From Pyrenula massariospora (lineage: Eukaryota > Ascomycota > Eurotiomycetes > Pyrenulales > Pyrenulaceae), in contig JAGFMI010000019.1 in NCBI GenBank assembly GCA_021030905.1, positions 372,001-436,000 of the forward strand: a DNA stretch of 64,000 nt. Reading direction: 5' to 3'. The notes below the pieces were generated by a model. That model was not told the origin of the DNA and ran no database searches. It worked only from the letters and a program-made list of their open reading frames with translations. Positions 22,283-33,235 of the stretch are shown one piece after another (within the stretch, counting starts at the first letter, position 1; every line of letters starts with the position of its first letter). The position numbers and the translations under genes were made by a program.

Positions 22283-23367
22283 AATGGTGAAGCGGGACAG
22301 AGGGTGAAGGTCAGTTGAAAAGACTTGAGAGAATCAGTTGCTTGCGTTCAGGGCATAAGTTTAGTAGTAGGTGGTCAGGCCTAACAATCGTGACGTAGTG
22401 ACATCTCAAGAATGCACCATCATACGTGTGAAAGCTTATAAATTGAAGCAGAGCTACAAGGTATCTCTATTGAACTAGCAGAGCATTCGGCTACGAAATC
22501 TATCAGGACGTCTTGTTTGGGGGCCGAATGACAAAGTAAGAGAATTATTGCCTTCTCCGTATCTTCTTTCCAAAACACTTCAAAAATCAGAACAAAAGTC
22601 AGACTGATTGAGTCAAAAATAATTTATGTTCCGTATCCTGCAGGTTGCTTGTGTTCGTTACCAAACCCTCTTGTGGGCGTCCTTGGAGATTGGACCGGCC
22701 CTTCGGCCCGGATCCTGTCCAAGTCCTTCTAAAAAGTCTCGTAAGTTCTAATTTTCTTCCATCATTAAAGGACCCGAAATTATCCTGTATCTCTTCTCAA
22801 TGCTAAAGTAAGCCAAATTTTTTTGCTTCTTCCATGTACAGTTGCCGTCCTCCCTAAAATAAGGCTGCCAACGACCCACCACGTTGCAGCCCCCAACTTA
22901 GACCAACTTCTTCGCTAGGCAAATGCTCCTAGCTCTTGCAAACTATTGTGTCCACCACCCAGAATGATTATTGGCCAATTTCACTCTGTTAACGCCAAGC
23001 TCCGAACATCCAACATCTAATGCACCATGGGCAACACTTTTGCCTTCGATCGTGGAACGCTGCCGAAGGTTGTTCTTGTACCGCTCTCAAATTTTTCCAA
23101 GAACATGTCACATTCATAGAAACTTCATCACTCTATGACCAAGCCTCAGGCCATCTGCAACATAGAGATGTGTGTTGTGTATGACCTTTGTTTATTGTCG
23201 ACATGCTGCACCCCGAAAAGCTGCCAAACCAGTAGACATTATATAATGGCACTCTGCTGTGAACATAGCTACTTGTCGTTCATCCAGCGTCCGAAGTCTT
23301 CTCGTCTCTATTCTTCATCGCAAACAGCAGACTGCCTTCGCATTAATTAACTCTACACATTACTATC
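22283..23367. other. Intergenic region, promoters of flanking genes
   Basis: About 1.1 kb between divergently placed genes. No open frame of interest. A TATATAA sequence lies at 23240-23246, noted separately. Confidence 0.45.
23240..23246 (+). promoter_or_regulatory. Candidate TATA box of the secreted-protein gene
   Basis: TATATAA lies about 120 bp upstream of the ATG at 23368, a usual distance for inducible fungal promoters. It is a sequence match only. Confidence 0.3.
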
Positions 23368-23976
23368 ATGTATTTATTGACTCCTAACTCTCTAGCATCT
23401 ATTATCATGCTATACCGCATAGTCTCTGCAGCCCCAGGAAATCCTTCAGGGGTAACCACGGTCACCACCTCGGCATCCAGCAGCAAAACTACTGATAGCC
23501 CACTTGGCATTCCTACGCAGAATCTTCTTCCTGGGGTTCAACCCGGCGGCCTTAAATCCACCTGTGATCCTGACCTTCAACCCGGCTGGTGCACACTCAC
23601 CGCCGCTGTATACGATAACGGCGTCAGCTTTTTCAACGTCATCACCTCCGCCTGCGGCGACACCCAACCCACTCTCATCCCCAAAGGTGGAAACGTCCAG
23701 GTGGAACTCAACCCCAGTTTTCTGCAGCATAGTATCAACATTATCAGCCTTGACGCCAATAATGGATTCACGTTCAAATACAACGACGGAAAGACCCAGA
23801 ACATCCAGGTGAAATGGGTCAAGCAGGCCGATCCGTACACCCCAGTCCCACTCTCGGGAGGATTTGAGCAGTCAAATTTAAAAAGCTCGTATGAGCCTAC
23901 GAACGACCAGAGTATCGCGGGCAAGAGCTATTTTCTTGACTTTGTCTGCGATCCTAGCAAGAGAATACCAAAGTAA
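23368..23976 (+). CDS. Secreted small protein with four cysteines, unknown
   Basis: An unspliced frame of 202 residues. The N-terminus MYLLTPNSLASIIMLYRIVSAAPG has the hydrophobic core and small-residue end of a signal peptide, with likely cleavage near residue 22. A Thr/Ser-rich linker follows (VTTVTTSASSSKTT). The mature part has four cysteines (STCDP, GWCTL, SACGD, DFVCDP) that could form two disulfides, and a beta-rich pattern (NVQVELNPSFLQHSINIISL, FTFKYNDGKTQNIQVKWV). The family is not recognised. Size and signal peptide would place it among candidate secreted or effector-like proteins, but nothing shows a role in host interaction. Confidence 0.7.
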   Translation: MYLLTPNSLASIIMLYRIVSAAPGNPSGVTTVTTSASSSKTTDSPLGIPTQNLLPGVQPGGLKSTCDPDLQPGWCTLTAAVYDNGVSFFNVITSACGDTQPTLIPKGGNVQVELNPSFLQHSINIISLDANNGFTFKYNDGKTQNIQVKWVKQADPYTPVPLSGGFEQSNLKSSYEPTNDQSIAGKSYFLDFVCDPSKRIPK

Positions 23977-25131
23977 AACCTACCCGTGTTATCACAAGGA
24001 GATGCCCGTACTAGCAAAGGTGGCTTGGTGAGGAACTGGATCTGTTGATGGTTATCTCGTCGCGCTCATATTGTCCAAAATTTGTAGAAGTCTGTTAGCT
24101 CCATACACCTTGTCACTCTCTACCGACTAAATTTGGGCTTAGACTAATATTCGTTTGAAGAATTCTGTCTTATTGTCTTTGGTGTTGCTTATCTAGTTGT
24201 TCAAAACATCATTACTCTCTTCCCATCTTCATTTAATATCAAAAGATACCTCGAATTCATGACCCCTAAAAGTAAAAGAACGTGCTGCTTCAAAAAGGTG
24301 AACCTCTGAAAAGACTGGAGTATGGTTGCTCACATCACTCGGAACTCCTGATGATGATAATGTCCAGGGCTTGCGATCATAGCTTTGGCGACCAGCGCTG
24401 GCTCAGGTTTGCTCTGAGTTATGTTGTTTCTACGCCAGTGCCCACCACCTTGCCGTTTGAGGGATATATTGAATTAAAGACAGTCCTATTATTCTGAGGA
24501 CTAAGTCACAGAAGCGAGTCTACATGGCTGCTCAAAAAAGCGTGTAGCTACCTCAGCTATTCACAAACTTGTTAAAAAGAGCTAGTATGGGAGGTCTAAG
24601 GCATTTCTCTCACTCATGTCTAAGAGCGGAGAAAGAACGCACTTTATTTCAAACCGAGACTCGAGACTGTAAATCAGAACCTGTAGCGCATCTAGTATGC
24701 ATCGGACTATCGCCGATACTAGCAATCAGATGCGTAACGTTTCCCAATACCTAGCTCCAACTTTATTATACATATTTCTTAACCTCAACAATCTCTGTGA
24801 TTTAGGCGTGCTTGGCGTGACTTCATGGGCAAGGCCGGCCAATAGTCGGAACCTGAGACACCCTTAAACACGGCTATCTTGCCGTAAGCCTATCTAAGCT
24901 TAGAAATACCGCCCCTGTGAACGCGGACAATCGCGCTAGGATAACGGATTAACCTTGCCCGGAATTTCTGCTAAGAGTATTTTATGTTGTAAAATGCTAT
25001 CTAGTCCTATCATGTAGAGTCTTCGGGTCGAGGCAGCAAACACGTCACACTAAATTCTGAGCATTTTTTTCTTAGTTTGCCTGCCTCATCCAAAGTCCCG
25101 ATTGCACCACAGACGCGTCTTTTATTTTACA
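23977..25131. other. Gene-poor, AT-rich region
   Basis: About 1.15 kb. Frames at 24282-24497 and 24569-24754 (+) are short and featureless. Many TA-rich words occur, but no repeat unit was recognised. Confidence 0.45.
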
Positions 25132-26013
25132 ATGCCTCAACCCAAGCGCCCCCTCGCGCAAATCGACGCGAATATCACCTCTTTCCCTTCCGAACGCAAC
25201 ACAAAAGCCCGCAAGACCTCACCTCTCACTGATCCAAACAATCCCCACCACAAGGATGCGAACAAGGCCCAAAAACCCGCACCCCTCCCCACCGCCCTCG
25301 CAGAACCCTTCTCTCCCAGCAAACCAACCCAGTTTCCCCGCGCCCTCCGCACATACCACGATCTACAAGTCCCCGAGCTAAAGGAAGTGCTCAAAGAGCG
25401 CGATTTACACGTGTCTGGAGCAAAAGCGGACTTGGTTGCGCGCCTGGAGCAGTGGGATGAAGAGCGCCCCGGTAGCGAGAAGAGGGTTGGCGATGATCGT
25501 AAAGAGCAGTTGGCGCGGCAGTCGGTGCCGATTGGGGCGAAGGCGGAGGAGATGGGTCCCAAGGAAGAGAATCCAGTGTTCAAGGTTGTGAGGAGGGGAC
25601 CTAATGGGCCGCCTGTGTATGATGAGATGGGATTCGAATTGGATTATAAAAAGTGTCTCGGTGGGATGAGGAGGCCGACGAGGAAGCGGACGTCAAAGGA
25701 AACGACCGCGACGGGTGTAGGGAGGGCTATGGAGAGGTCTGACATGGCCAGCAAGAGAAAGAGACAGATTATGGGTGTGGAAACAGACGGGAGCTTGCTC
25801 GGTTTGGAAGAGAGATGGGATGACCGCGTATCCAGAGATCTGAATATTCCTTTCCATACAGTTGGACTCGAACATTATGAGCAGTGGGGAAGGAAAGGAT
25901 TCAGGGCTGGACCGAGAGAATTAGGGGAGGTGGAGGTTTCGGAAGCGGAGAAAGAGAGGCTTCGCTTTCTCAGGGAATGGATGGCGCTGAGGAAAGGGAG
26001 TGTACGCCGATAG
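25132..26013 (+). CDS. SAP-domain protein, nuclear
   Basis: An unspliced frame of 293 residues from the ATG at 25132 (MPQPKRPLAQ). The frame is open to 25102 but that codon lies in the leader. A SAP motif, a DNA-binding helix-extended-helix, is clear at about residues 80-112 (YHDLQVPELKEVLKERDLH then SGAKADLVARLEQWDE). The N-terminus is basic and Pro-rich. Basic clusters MRRPTRKRTSK and SKRKRQ are candidate nuclear localisation signals. The C-terminal third (NIPFHTVGLEHYEQWGRKGFR) is ordered-looking and may be a second conserved region. The coding strand is C-rich in the first third and G-rich later. The specific function is unknown; SAP proteins act in chromatin organisation, repair or RNA processing. 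Confidence 0.85.
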   Translation: MPQPKRPLAQIDANITSFPSERNTKARKTSPLTDPNNPHHKDANKAQKPAPLPTALAEPFSPSKPTQFPRALRTYHDLQVPELKEVLKERDLHVSGAKADLVARLEQWDEERPGSEKRVGDDRKEQLARQSVPIGAKAEEMGPKEENPVFKVVRRGPNGPPVYDEMGFELDYKKCLGGMRRPTRKRTSKETTATGVGRAMERSDMASKRKRQIMGVETDGSLLGLEERWDDRVSRDLNIPFHTVGLEHYEQWGRKGFRAGPRELGEVEVSEAEKERLRFLREWMALRKGSVRR

Positions 26014-26407
26014 AAGGGCTAATTTGAACGTTACAGACCAAGGCACACTTTTAAAGGAACGAGCTGCGACGGATTAATGTAGGTTCGATTTTAAACTTTC
26101 ATCATCAAGACCGATAAGAGAACGTTTGTGCGGTCGAAACGAAGAAAGGCGAGACTGATCATGAATGATTCGCTATCGGCACGCGTCAAGCAGCGTGGCC
26201 CCGATGCAGCCTCCCAGGCAGCCTTGCGCTGCCCTAACGGGGAAATAAAGATGACACAAAAATAAAAAAGAGCGATTAAAATTCTTAAATATCTCAGAAC
26301 ACTTGAGCTCTTTGCAAGCAAACGTTCAGACTCGCCTCAGCAGAAACTAATAAAGTGTCCTGTTGACGTGGATTTTGTACGGTGCCAAAATTCCGTGATT
26401 CTTCAAG
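26014..26407. other. Short intergenic region
   Basis: 394 bp between the SAP and HET genes. No feature was seen beyond expected 3' and 5' flanks. Confidence 0.5.
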
Positions 26408-28306
26408 ATGCCGAAATCTAGACAAGGTATAAAATCCGTGCGACCGCGTACTAGACCCTATGTAAACAAGCGTCAGCAGAATGATCGATGTTTCGAGTAC
26501 GAGCCTCTCATTCCGACAGAAGACTCCTTCCGCCTTATTGAGATTCTTCCTGGATCAGATAGAAGCATGGTCCAGTGCCGGATGTGGAACACGACTATTG
26601 CAGCTGAGCAATACTTCTGTCTCTCCTACACTTGGCAGCCGCAACGCCCCTTTCACAAGATTAAAATCAATGGAGGCTCAGCCACGATCGGCGAAAACCT
26701 ATGGCAATTTATGCGTGCAGCCCGTTGCGCAAGACTAAAACGACCGATATGGATTGACGCTCTGTGTATTGATCAAGGTGAACATTCTGAAAAGAATTTA
26801 CAAGTTGCGCGCATGAGTACAATTTTCACGAAAACTGAGATGGTATTGATATGGCTTGGGATAACGGACACAGCCTTACTAAAATGCCTAGATCAGTTGA
26901 GGAAAGCAACAGAATTTTTCAAGGCGAGGAGCTGTGTGAGAAGTGTTGGAGAAGGAGAACATACTTGTTCAAGCTCACTATTCAAGAATGGCAATGTTGA
27001 GGGGGGTGAAATGGCCCTTAAAGAACTGCACGATGATGAGGAACCCACTTTCACTTATTTCAAGCAACAGATTTCCGATATCATGTCACTTCCCTACTGG
27101 TCCCGAATCTGGATTGCTCAAGAAATTCTGTTGCCTAAACGACAGGTTATATTCTATGGGACGAACGAGATCTTTTTAGACCTCCTTGTTAAATTGTTGT
27201 TGGTCCACAACTACCTCGCTTGTGAGCCACTGAAAATTCGCCCTGGTGATCGGTATCTTTGGTCGAGACAAGCAATTTCCTATCATCAAGATGTATACTC
27301 TGTACGGCCGACGCTGAGCTCATTAATCACCCAGTTTGCCTACAGTGCTTGCTCCAACGAACTTGATCGTGTTTACGCGATCTTAGCTCTTACCAAGGAT
27401 GGAAACGACTTCCTTATTGATTACAACAACACCGCTGAAATTCTGTTCTGTCGCACTCTAGAAAGATTTATGGATCAATGCCCTCTAGACTCTGTACTTC
27501 AGATCGGCGCATCTCTGATCCAAGCATTGCAGACAAGATGCTGGCAACACTTACCCATCTTATTTTCAGCTGCTGACAAAGCCACCTTGAAAAGCAACAA
27601 CTGCAAATTAATCATACGGGACTGTCCTCGGCTCTTGATAGAAAATACGACGTCCAGTTCCGTGCAACCTCCTATATCGAGAGAATCGTATTTTGAGGTC
27701 GTTAATGACTCCGGAAATGTTTTAAGCCGAGATCCAGTACGTTCAATATTCGTTCCGATATCAGATGCGAATAATCTGCACCTTTTTGAGTACATCGTGG
27801 CTAATACTCGCTATGGACCTTCCGTCTTGTATTTTCGGGCGTATGAGTATTTACGAGGAACCGTTCAGGCTTTCACAAACATATGTGATGATCTCTGCAT
27901 GTGGTTGGACTATCCCAGTGAAAATGTCTTTCACCTTAACTATGAGATTGTTAGCGGAAAAAGGGGGCTCGGTTACCATCCGTTACACGAGTGGACTATT
28001 CCAAGACTCAAGATTTTCGAATCTTCCTTTAATGCGTCTGCAGGCAGCCAGCGGGCCTCCCAATATCCTCAGTGTCAACGCATGAAGCCTGCGGATCGTA
28101 GTGTTTCGTGTGAGAAAGGGTTTTTAGGAGCAGTGCGAAGTATTTCGCCCCTCGTGTTCGGCTCAATGGTTGGTGCCGTCCAGGCTGCGATTGATACTCA
28201 AAGTGTCAATGGCGGAGATGGTAGCCCGAAAATGTCTCCTAAAACCCATCGGCCAACGATGTTGCGCCATCACCGTATGAAAGCTACAGCCAAAGCCACT
28301 AATTGA
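26408..28306 (+). CDS. HET-domain (heterokaryon incompatibility) protein
   Basis: An unspliced frame of 632 residues. The HET domain lies at about residues 35-170, with its three usual blocks visible: YFCLSYTWQ (block 1), RPIWIDALCIDQGEHSEKN (block 2) and MSTIFTKTEMVLIWLG, followed by PYWSRIWIAQEILL (block 3). ELDRVYAILALTKDG farther on is also typical of the family. HET proteins trigger programmed cell death after non-self recognition between fungal individuals, although most paralogues have no demonstrated role. The C-terminal half is not recognised and has no WD40, ankyrin or NACHT partner domain. It contains a short Pro/Lys/Thr-rich tail. The start at 26408 is the first ATG of the frame. 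Confidence 0.92.
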   Translation: MPKSRQGIKSVRPRTRPYVNKRQQNDRCFEYEPLIPTEDSFRLIEILPGSDRSMVQCRMWNTTIAAEQYFCLSYTWQPQRPFHKIKINGGSATIGENLWQFMRAARCARLKRPIWIDALCIDQGEHSEKNLQVARMSTIFTKTEMVLIWLGITDTALLKCLDQLRKATEFFKARSCVRSVGEGEHTCSSSLFKNGNVEGGEMALKELHDDEEPTFTYFKQQISDIMSLPYWSRIWIAQEILLPKRQVIFYGTNEIFLDLLVKLLLVHNYLACEPLKIRPGDRYLWSRQAISYHQDVYSVRPTLSSLITQFAYSACSNELDRVYAILALTKDGNDFLIDYNNTAEILFCRTLERFMDQCPLDSVLQIGASLIQALQTRCWQHLPILFSAADKATLKSNNCKLIIRDCPRLLIENTTSSSVQPPISRESYFEVVNDSGNVLSRDPVRSIFVPISDANNLHLFEYIVANTRYGPSVLYFRAYEYLRGTVQAFTNICDDLCMWLDYPSENVFHLNYEIVSGKRGLGYHPLHEWTIPRLKIFESSFNASAGSQRASQYPQCQRMKPADRSVSCEKGFLGAVRSISPLVFGSMVGAVQAAIDTQSVNGGDGSPKMSPKTHRPTMLRHHRMKATAKATN

Positions 28307-30354
28307 TAACAAAACGTCAAATCTATGCAAGATTATTGATACTGACTTGCATCAATACAAGCGGCCCACACAATCTTGGAAAACATTTGGGCTCTTCTAT
28401 TTCCCTCTAACATTATCTGTTCTTCAGGCGATTTCCAATTTATTTCGAACTCTACGCCTTCACTTTGATCATGGTCAACGAGCTCTCTGATTCCGTAAGT
28501 CCCGTTCTACCAATACCAAGCCTCAGAGCTTCTATCTTCAAGCTGAAAGCTCGTTGAAAACATGAAGCAGAGCACGGGAAGCTTACGTCGGTATTATCCA
28601 TTACATAGTCATAGCACGGATGGAGGATACCACGGCTGAAAGACGTACAAAAAGACATTTAGATGCTGGTATCGCCTTAATTCTAGCCAGTGCCTGCGAT
28701 TGTGCAGCGCAAAGCCGTGCTACCTCGCTATGTTACAGCCTGGATATAAGACGAATATTCTCGCCGTCACTAATATGATACCTTGCAGGGTATGTAATAC
28801 AATGGCTGTAGGGATAGCAAGGGGATTTCAATTCAATATATCAGGGTAGTAACCTGGTTACAGACTTTCAAGATATGTGTATACCAAATAAGGGGATTAG
28901 CCTACCAAGAAACCTACTATGACCTCTTCCTCTACATTCAATCCTGAGTATCCCTGACGCCCTTGAACCATCCCTTTTTCGGAATATCCTTGACATCCTC
29001 GAACCTTCCCTTTTTTATACATAGAATTAATAGCAGCGGTAGAAGTCTCAAGACAGGTCAGTATAATAAAGCCTATTAACCAACTTTCCCCAGAACACCC
29101 CTGCATCCACAACACCAATCAAACTCCCCAATCCCTCCCTCCACGCATCCATCCCCGTACATCCCCATCGCACTTCTACACAGAATACTCCTCAGAACTA
29201 CGCCATTATCTAGATATAGTACACCTCTACGGCTCCTCGCTCAGCCGCCAAGAGCCTATGGCTCCGCATGAATCCTCTCGCTCTGCTCCACCCTCACGGG
29301 TGCCACTGATCATGACTGAGAATATCCACACCTCCCCGCCAAGCCCAAGTCGCTACACAACACTACACCCAAAAACCGCCACAATATCCCATCTAGACAG
29401 AGAAAAGCCCTGCCAATCAATCTTGGCTCCCTTGCCCTTGACCCTTTCAACTTCAGCGATGAGTAAACTACGCCGACCACCTTTACAGCTACACATTTAA
29501 CTTAGCCCCGCTCCAAGCTCGCACATCACATTCACGAACAAAACACTCCGACTCAAGTTGAGTCTCAAGAGTCCCGGATATGTAGCACAGCCTCGTGTTA
29601 TGATGACTACCTAGTCGAGACGAGACTGCCTCTCTCTCGCTCCGTCTCTCCGGCGTGAGTCTGTCCTGCTGGGGTCAAAGCAATAGTCGAGCCGCATTTT
29701 AAAAAAGGATTGGCACCTTAGGCCCGATTCAAGAGCGGCGTAGACACGCGCGCTGCAACGCCCTAAAGAGGAATCGGGTGTCGACAGGTGATTGGAGGCT
29801 TGACTTGACTTGGCTGTGTTGGATCTGTCGCGGCGGCAAGCTTCGAAAACGCAAACTCTTCCAAAGCCAGGTCCGGGAAGGGGAGGAAGATCCTTGGAAC
29901 GCTGCTTGCTGGGAAAGGTAGAGGGATCGTGGGTCTGTATAGGCCATTTCGACAATGTGCACGGACGTGACTTAGATCGTGGGGGATGTCAGGCTCAGGG
30001 CACCAGATTGAGCGGGTCGAGGGGGATTGTGGAGGGAGTTTAGTTGAGTGTAGAACGGTGACACATTGCCCTGGGCAGAGCTCTCGAAGAAATCTAGCCA
30101 ATTGTTCAATGTGATGAGCATCTCGTCCTACGGTACAGCCCTATTAAATTTCAGCCGGTCTCTTACAACATTAGTTATCAGGCGTGTATATCTTAGTATT
30201 GGTTGAGCAAACCCCGCTGTAAAAACTGCACGCGTATATAAAACACATTAAGCCAGTGGAGCCTACAAAAATCCAAGAGACCTGTAGCGTAGTGTTAAGT
30301 AACTCAAGTTTTCTTCTCACGTTGTGATATTAAAACAGTAAAAACACAGAATTT
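28307..30354. other. Long gene-poor region
   Basis: About 2 kb without a supported gene. Frames at 28897-29118 (-) and 29258-29500 (+) and the overlapping frames around 29611-30101 (-) have no known motif and no coherent splice partners. A degenerate 35-bp tandem pair lies at 28946-29016. Pyrimidine-rich segments around 29080-29560 create stop-poor frames by composition. Confidence 0.45.
28946..29016. repeat. Degenerate 35-bp tandem pair
   Basis: Copy 1 (28946-28980) and copy 2 (28982-29016) align over 35 bases with seven differences, six of them transitions. The core shared word is TCCCTTTTT preceded by a TGAACC or CGAACC element. The function is unknown. Confidence 0.5.
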
Positions 30355-31291
30355 TCACTTGACATTAGTAGGCATCTCCGCCGGCTCCACAACCTTCACC
30401 CGCCTGTCCATCTCCATGTCCACCAAGTAACCCCGATCTGCGTCCGACGTCTGATTCGGTAAGCCTCGATAATCTAAAAACGGGGAGACATGAGCCGCCG
30501 TGTGGCTCGGTGGCTCTCTCGCCCTGCTCTGCTTCATTCTGACAAGTTTGGTCCCGATGGCGACGAGGACAAAAAGCGCCGCGACCCCGGCGCCGACGCC
30601 GATTCCTGCTTTTGCGCCGGTGCTGAGGCCGCTGGAGGCTGCTGCTTTGGGAGGAGAGGGGTTGCTCGGGGATGTGGTGTTGGTTGTATTACTTCCAGCG
30701 GTGGATGGGTCGATCTGCCCCAGGACTTTGGCCAATTTGATTGCTCGATCGGTGTTGCAGCAGGCAGTGCTATTCTGGCCGCAGCACCACTGTTCTGACG
30801 ACGGAGTATCATCACACGGCGTCATTAGCGCGTTGCCGACGTCGTCTACCTCCTGATGTCTTGTTCAGCATTGATGTTGGGGACTTCTGCTGCGGTTCAT
30901 TACTTACGTCGTACTCCTCGCACACGTCCTGCAGACATGATCCCAGCGGCCGATTTGGATCGGAGCAACCCTCCCGCCAATATGTGTAGCTCAGACCGCT
31001 GGGCACGTTATCATCCACAATAATATTTTGGCAAAGGCCGTTCTGGAGGCAGATGTCTTTCGTGTCGTGGGTCGCTTTGCCGGCGTCGAGGGTGCGGTTC
31101 GTCGCGCAGCAGAATGAGGTTGCTCCGGCGCGGGAGTCGCAGGGCTGGTAGACTTGGTTGGGGAAGGACTGGCCATCTTGTTGATAGCAGGTCGCTGCCG
31201 CGAGGGGAGGTAAAGAGACACAAGAGATTATGAGGAATGGGATTAGTAACGAGACGAATTGATTATGAGCGCTGGCATGCTGCGGACCCAT
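30355..31291 (-). CDS. Secreted-pathway single-pass membrane protein with Cys-rich ectodomain
   Basis: Two exons on the minus strand, 31291-30908 and 30852-30355, give 293 residues. Donor GTAAGT and acceptor ATCAG join in phase (CEEYD then EVDDVGNALM). The N-terminus has a signal peptide (LLIPFLIISCVSLPPLAAA). The ectodomain holds many cysteines (TCYQQDG, QPCDSRAG, SFCCATN, ICLQNGLCQN, EGCSDP, SCLQDVC, and across the splice PCDD, WCCGQN, ACCNTD). A Ser/Pro/Thr stalk leads to one TM segment at about residues 205-227 (AGIGVGAGVAALFVLVAIG), then a basic cytoplasmic tail. From memory, this is the arrangement of a common Pezizomycotina family of unknown function that looks like wall or surface sensors. 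Confidence 0.8.
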
Positions 31292-31896
31292 TGCACCTAA
31301 AAGCTGATGACCACAACTGCTCTGGCAAACCAGCCACTCAAAACAACACTAACATGCAATGCACAGAGGTAAAATAATATGAAAATGCAAGGCCATGAAG
31401 AGATAAAATGCATCACAGGGTTAAGATCTCCTTGGGGTGGCGAAGTAAGATAAGAAATGCCATTCTGGCCTTGTCTACATCTACGGCCAAGAAGGATTTC
31501 TGTGCTACCCTCGTGGAAATGAAGGGGGATCAACTGGATTTACATCTGCGAATCTGATGAATCAAATACAGAATCAAAGTAGCGGCTGAAAGTCGGACGT
31601 TGTGAAGCTAGTACATTTATGGCAATTTCTCCTTGCGGGAAAGCGGAAAGGGTGCGAGATGAAACGGTGCGAGATCGACCGTTGCCATCCACGAACCAAA
31701 AGGGTCAAAGTCCTACCTAAGGACTGCCATTCCCGCCCCATTAAGAGAATTACTAATTACCCACACAGCCCTACTTACTACAACACGAAGATGGGGGCGG
31801 AAGCGCCTGTGTCCGCGTTTAAGCCAACTTCGCCAACCAAGAACATAAACTCCCCCACAGATCTATATTGCAAATTATCTGAACAGGCTACAGTGT
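31292..31896. other. Intergenic region between divergent genes
   Basis: About 0.6 kb. The frame 31602-31958 (+) overlaps the start of the LOR pseudogene in another frame and has no recognised motif. Confidence 0.4.
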
Positions 31897-32589
31897 ATGC
31901 GAAATCAAGAAACGGAGACTTCATTGCAGACTCCAACTCCGCCTGTCAACATGCTTAACGGCTACATGTCGCAGGAAGAGACTTCATCCCTGATCCATTG
32001 CCGCGATAGTAGTTTCAAGAAAAATAACGGTGTTAGACAACAACAAAAAAGAGCCCCTCTTCCGCGTCGAAGGCCTGACGCTCGGTACATCTTGGAGTTG
32101 GCGACGGAAAAGTCTTTGATAATCAGAATCACAACATCTTCGACTTCTGCCACAACAGGTTTGATGCTAAGAACAACGGCTGGGTCGTCGAAAGCTCGGA
32201 TTCTAACGGCCATACCCTCTGCTTGATCGAACATAAATCATCGCAATTCACAATACAGCATTCAAACATCAAGGCTACTGTCCATACCCAAGCAGGCGAC
32301 GATGTTACACTCCTTCTGCGGGCCAACGATCAAGCCGCTACAACAACTATTACTATTAGCGAGACCACGCTCGCGACTATTCACAAAGTTGAAGAAAAGG
32401 ATGGTAAACTTCGACATGGTCGTGACCGGAGCATTTGGAAAGCACGAGTTGCTGCCGGAGTAGACCTAAATTTGGTAAGTCTTGGCTCTTTTCGACTTTC
32501 TACTCTTCGCGCTGGTTACTAGTATCCTCCTAAAGATTATGATGCTGGTATTATGCCGTGCCGAGATGGGATACGTCCGTGGAAAGTAA
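31897..32589 (+). pseudogene. LURP-one (LOR, tubby-like) domain protein with two homopolymer frameshifts
   Basis: Three frames must be joined to read one protein. From ATG 31897 the frame carries TPTPPVNMLNGYMSQEETSS. Past the A-run at 32020-32024, the next frame reads VLDNNKKEPLFRVEGLTLGTSWSW. Past the T-run at 32115-32117, the third frame reads NHNIFDFCHNRFDAKNNGWVV and on to IWKARVAAGVDLNL. An intron 32475-32535 (donor GTAAGT) leads to a last exon 32536-32589 reading MMLVLCRAEMGYVRGK. The LFRVEG-SWSWRR-IFDF-VAAGVD order is the LOR/tubby C-terminal fold found in many fungal proteins. Both breaks behave as one extra base in a homopolymer. An intron cannot explain the second break without removing the conserved SWSWRR core. 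The copy is therefore a pseudogene or carries sequence errors. Confidence 0.65.
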
Positions 32590-33235
32590 ACGGATAACAT
32601 GGCTTAGGAGACTATGAGTAAGGTATTCCAGGATTGACGAATAATACGCCATTTCAGTGCTTCATGTCCGCCTACCCTCCCTACGCGGGTCTTTCAATAT
32701 CTTAGCAAAATCTCCTCTGGTCAACGAGCAACAGACTTCGTTATGCTCGGCTGTAATGGCGCATTTGCCATAATAAGCTCTCATGCTCGACACAATCAAG
32801 ATCTAGCGATCTTATCGCCTTCTCACTGATTGAGATATTTCACAAGAGTTTGGGGCTTTGTTCGTATTTGGCTCAAAATTCTCTTTTTGTTCCATACTTC
32901 TCTTTAGGAAGATGTTAGGATTAAATCCTGCCCCAACGTGAACAATGCGAAAGTTTGTGCTTCTAAAAATAATTAATGCTCTGATAATGAGGGACGAAAG
33001 GGTGATCTGTGAGGTTGGTTTCTTCCAACATGCATCATCAATATCCAGCCCAGAACGGCCAACACCGTAACACGATATCACAGTCTTCCTACTGTAGCAC
33101 ACACATTACTTCGTCCCAAGAACGTTCGGCGCTTATTACTGTCCCTCTTAGCTGTTGAAAAAACCACGTTTTCAACTGACTTAGATTTATCAGGCTCTCA
33201 AACCCACGTTACACATCGCTAACGGCAAGCTTTGG
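32590..33235. other. Intergenic region
   Basis: About 0.65 kb with no supported gene. The minus-strand frame 32812-33102 has no recognised feature. Confidence 0.45.
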
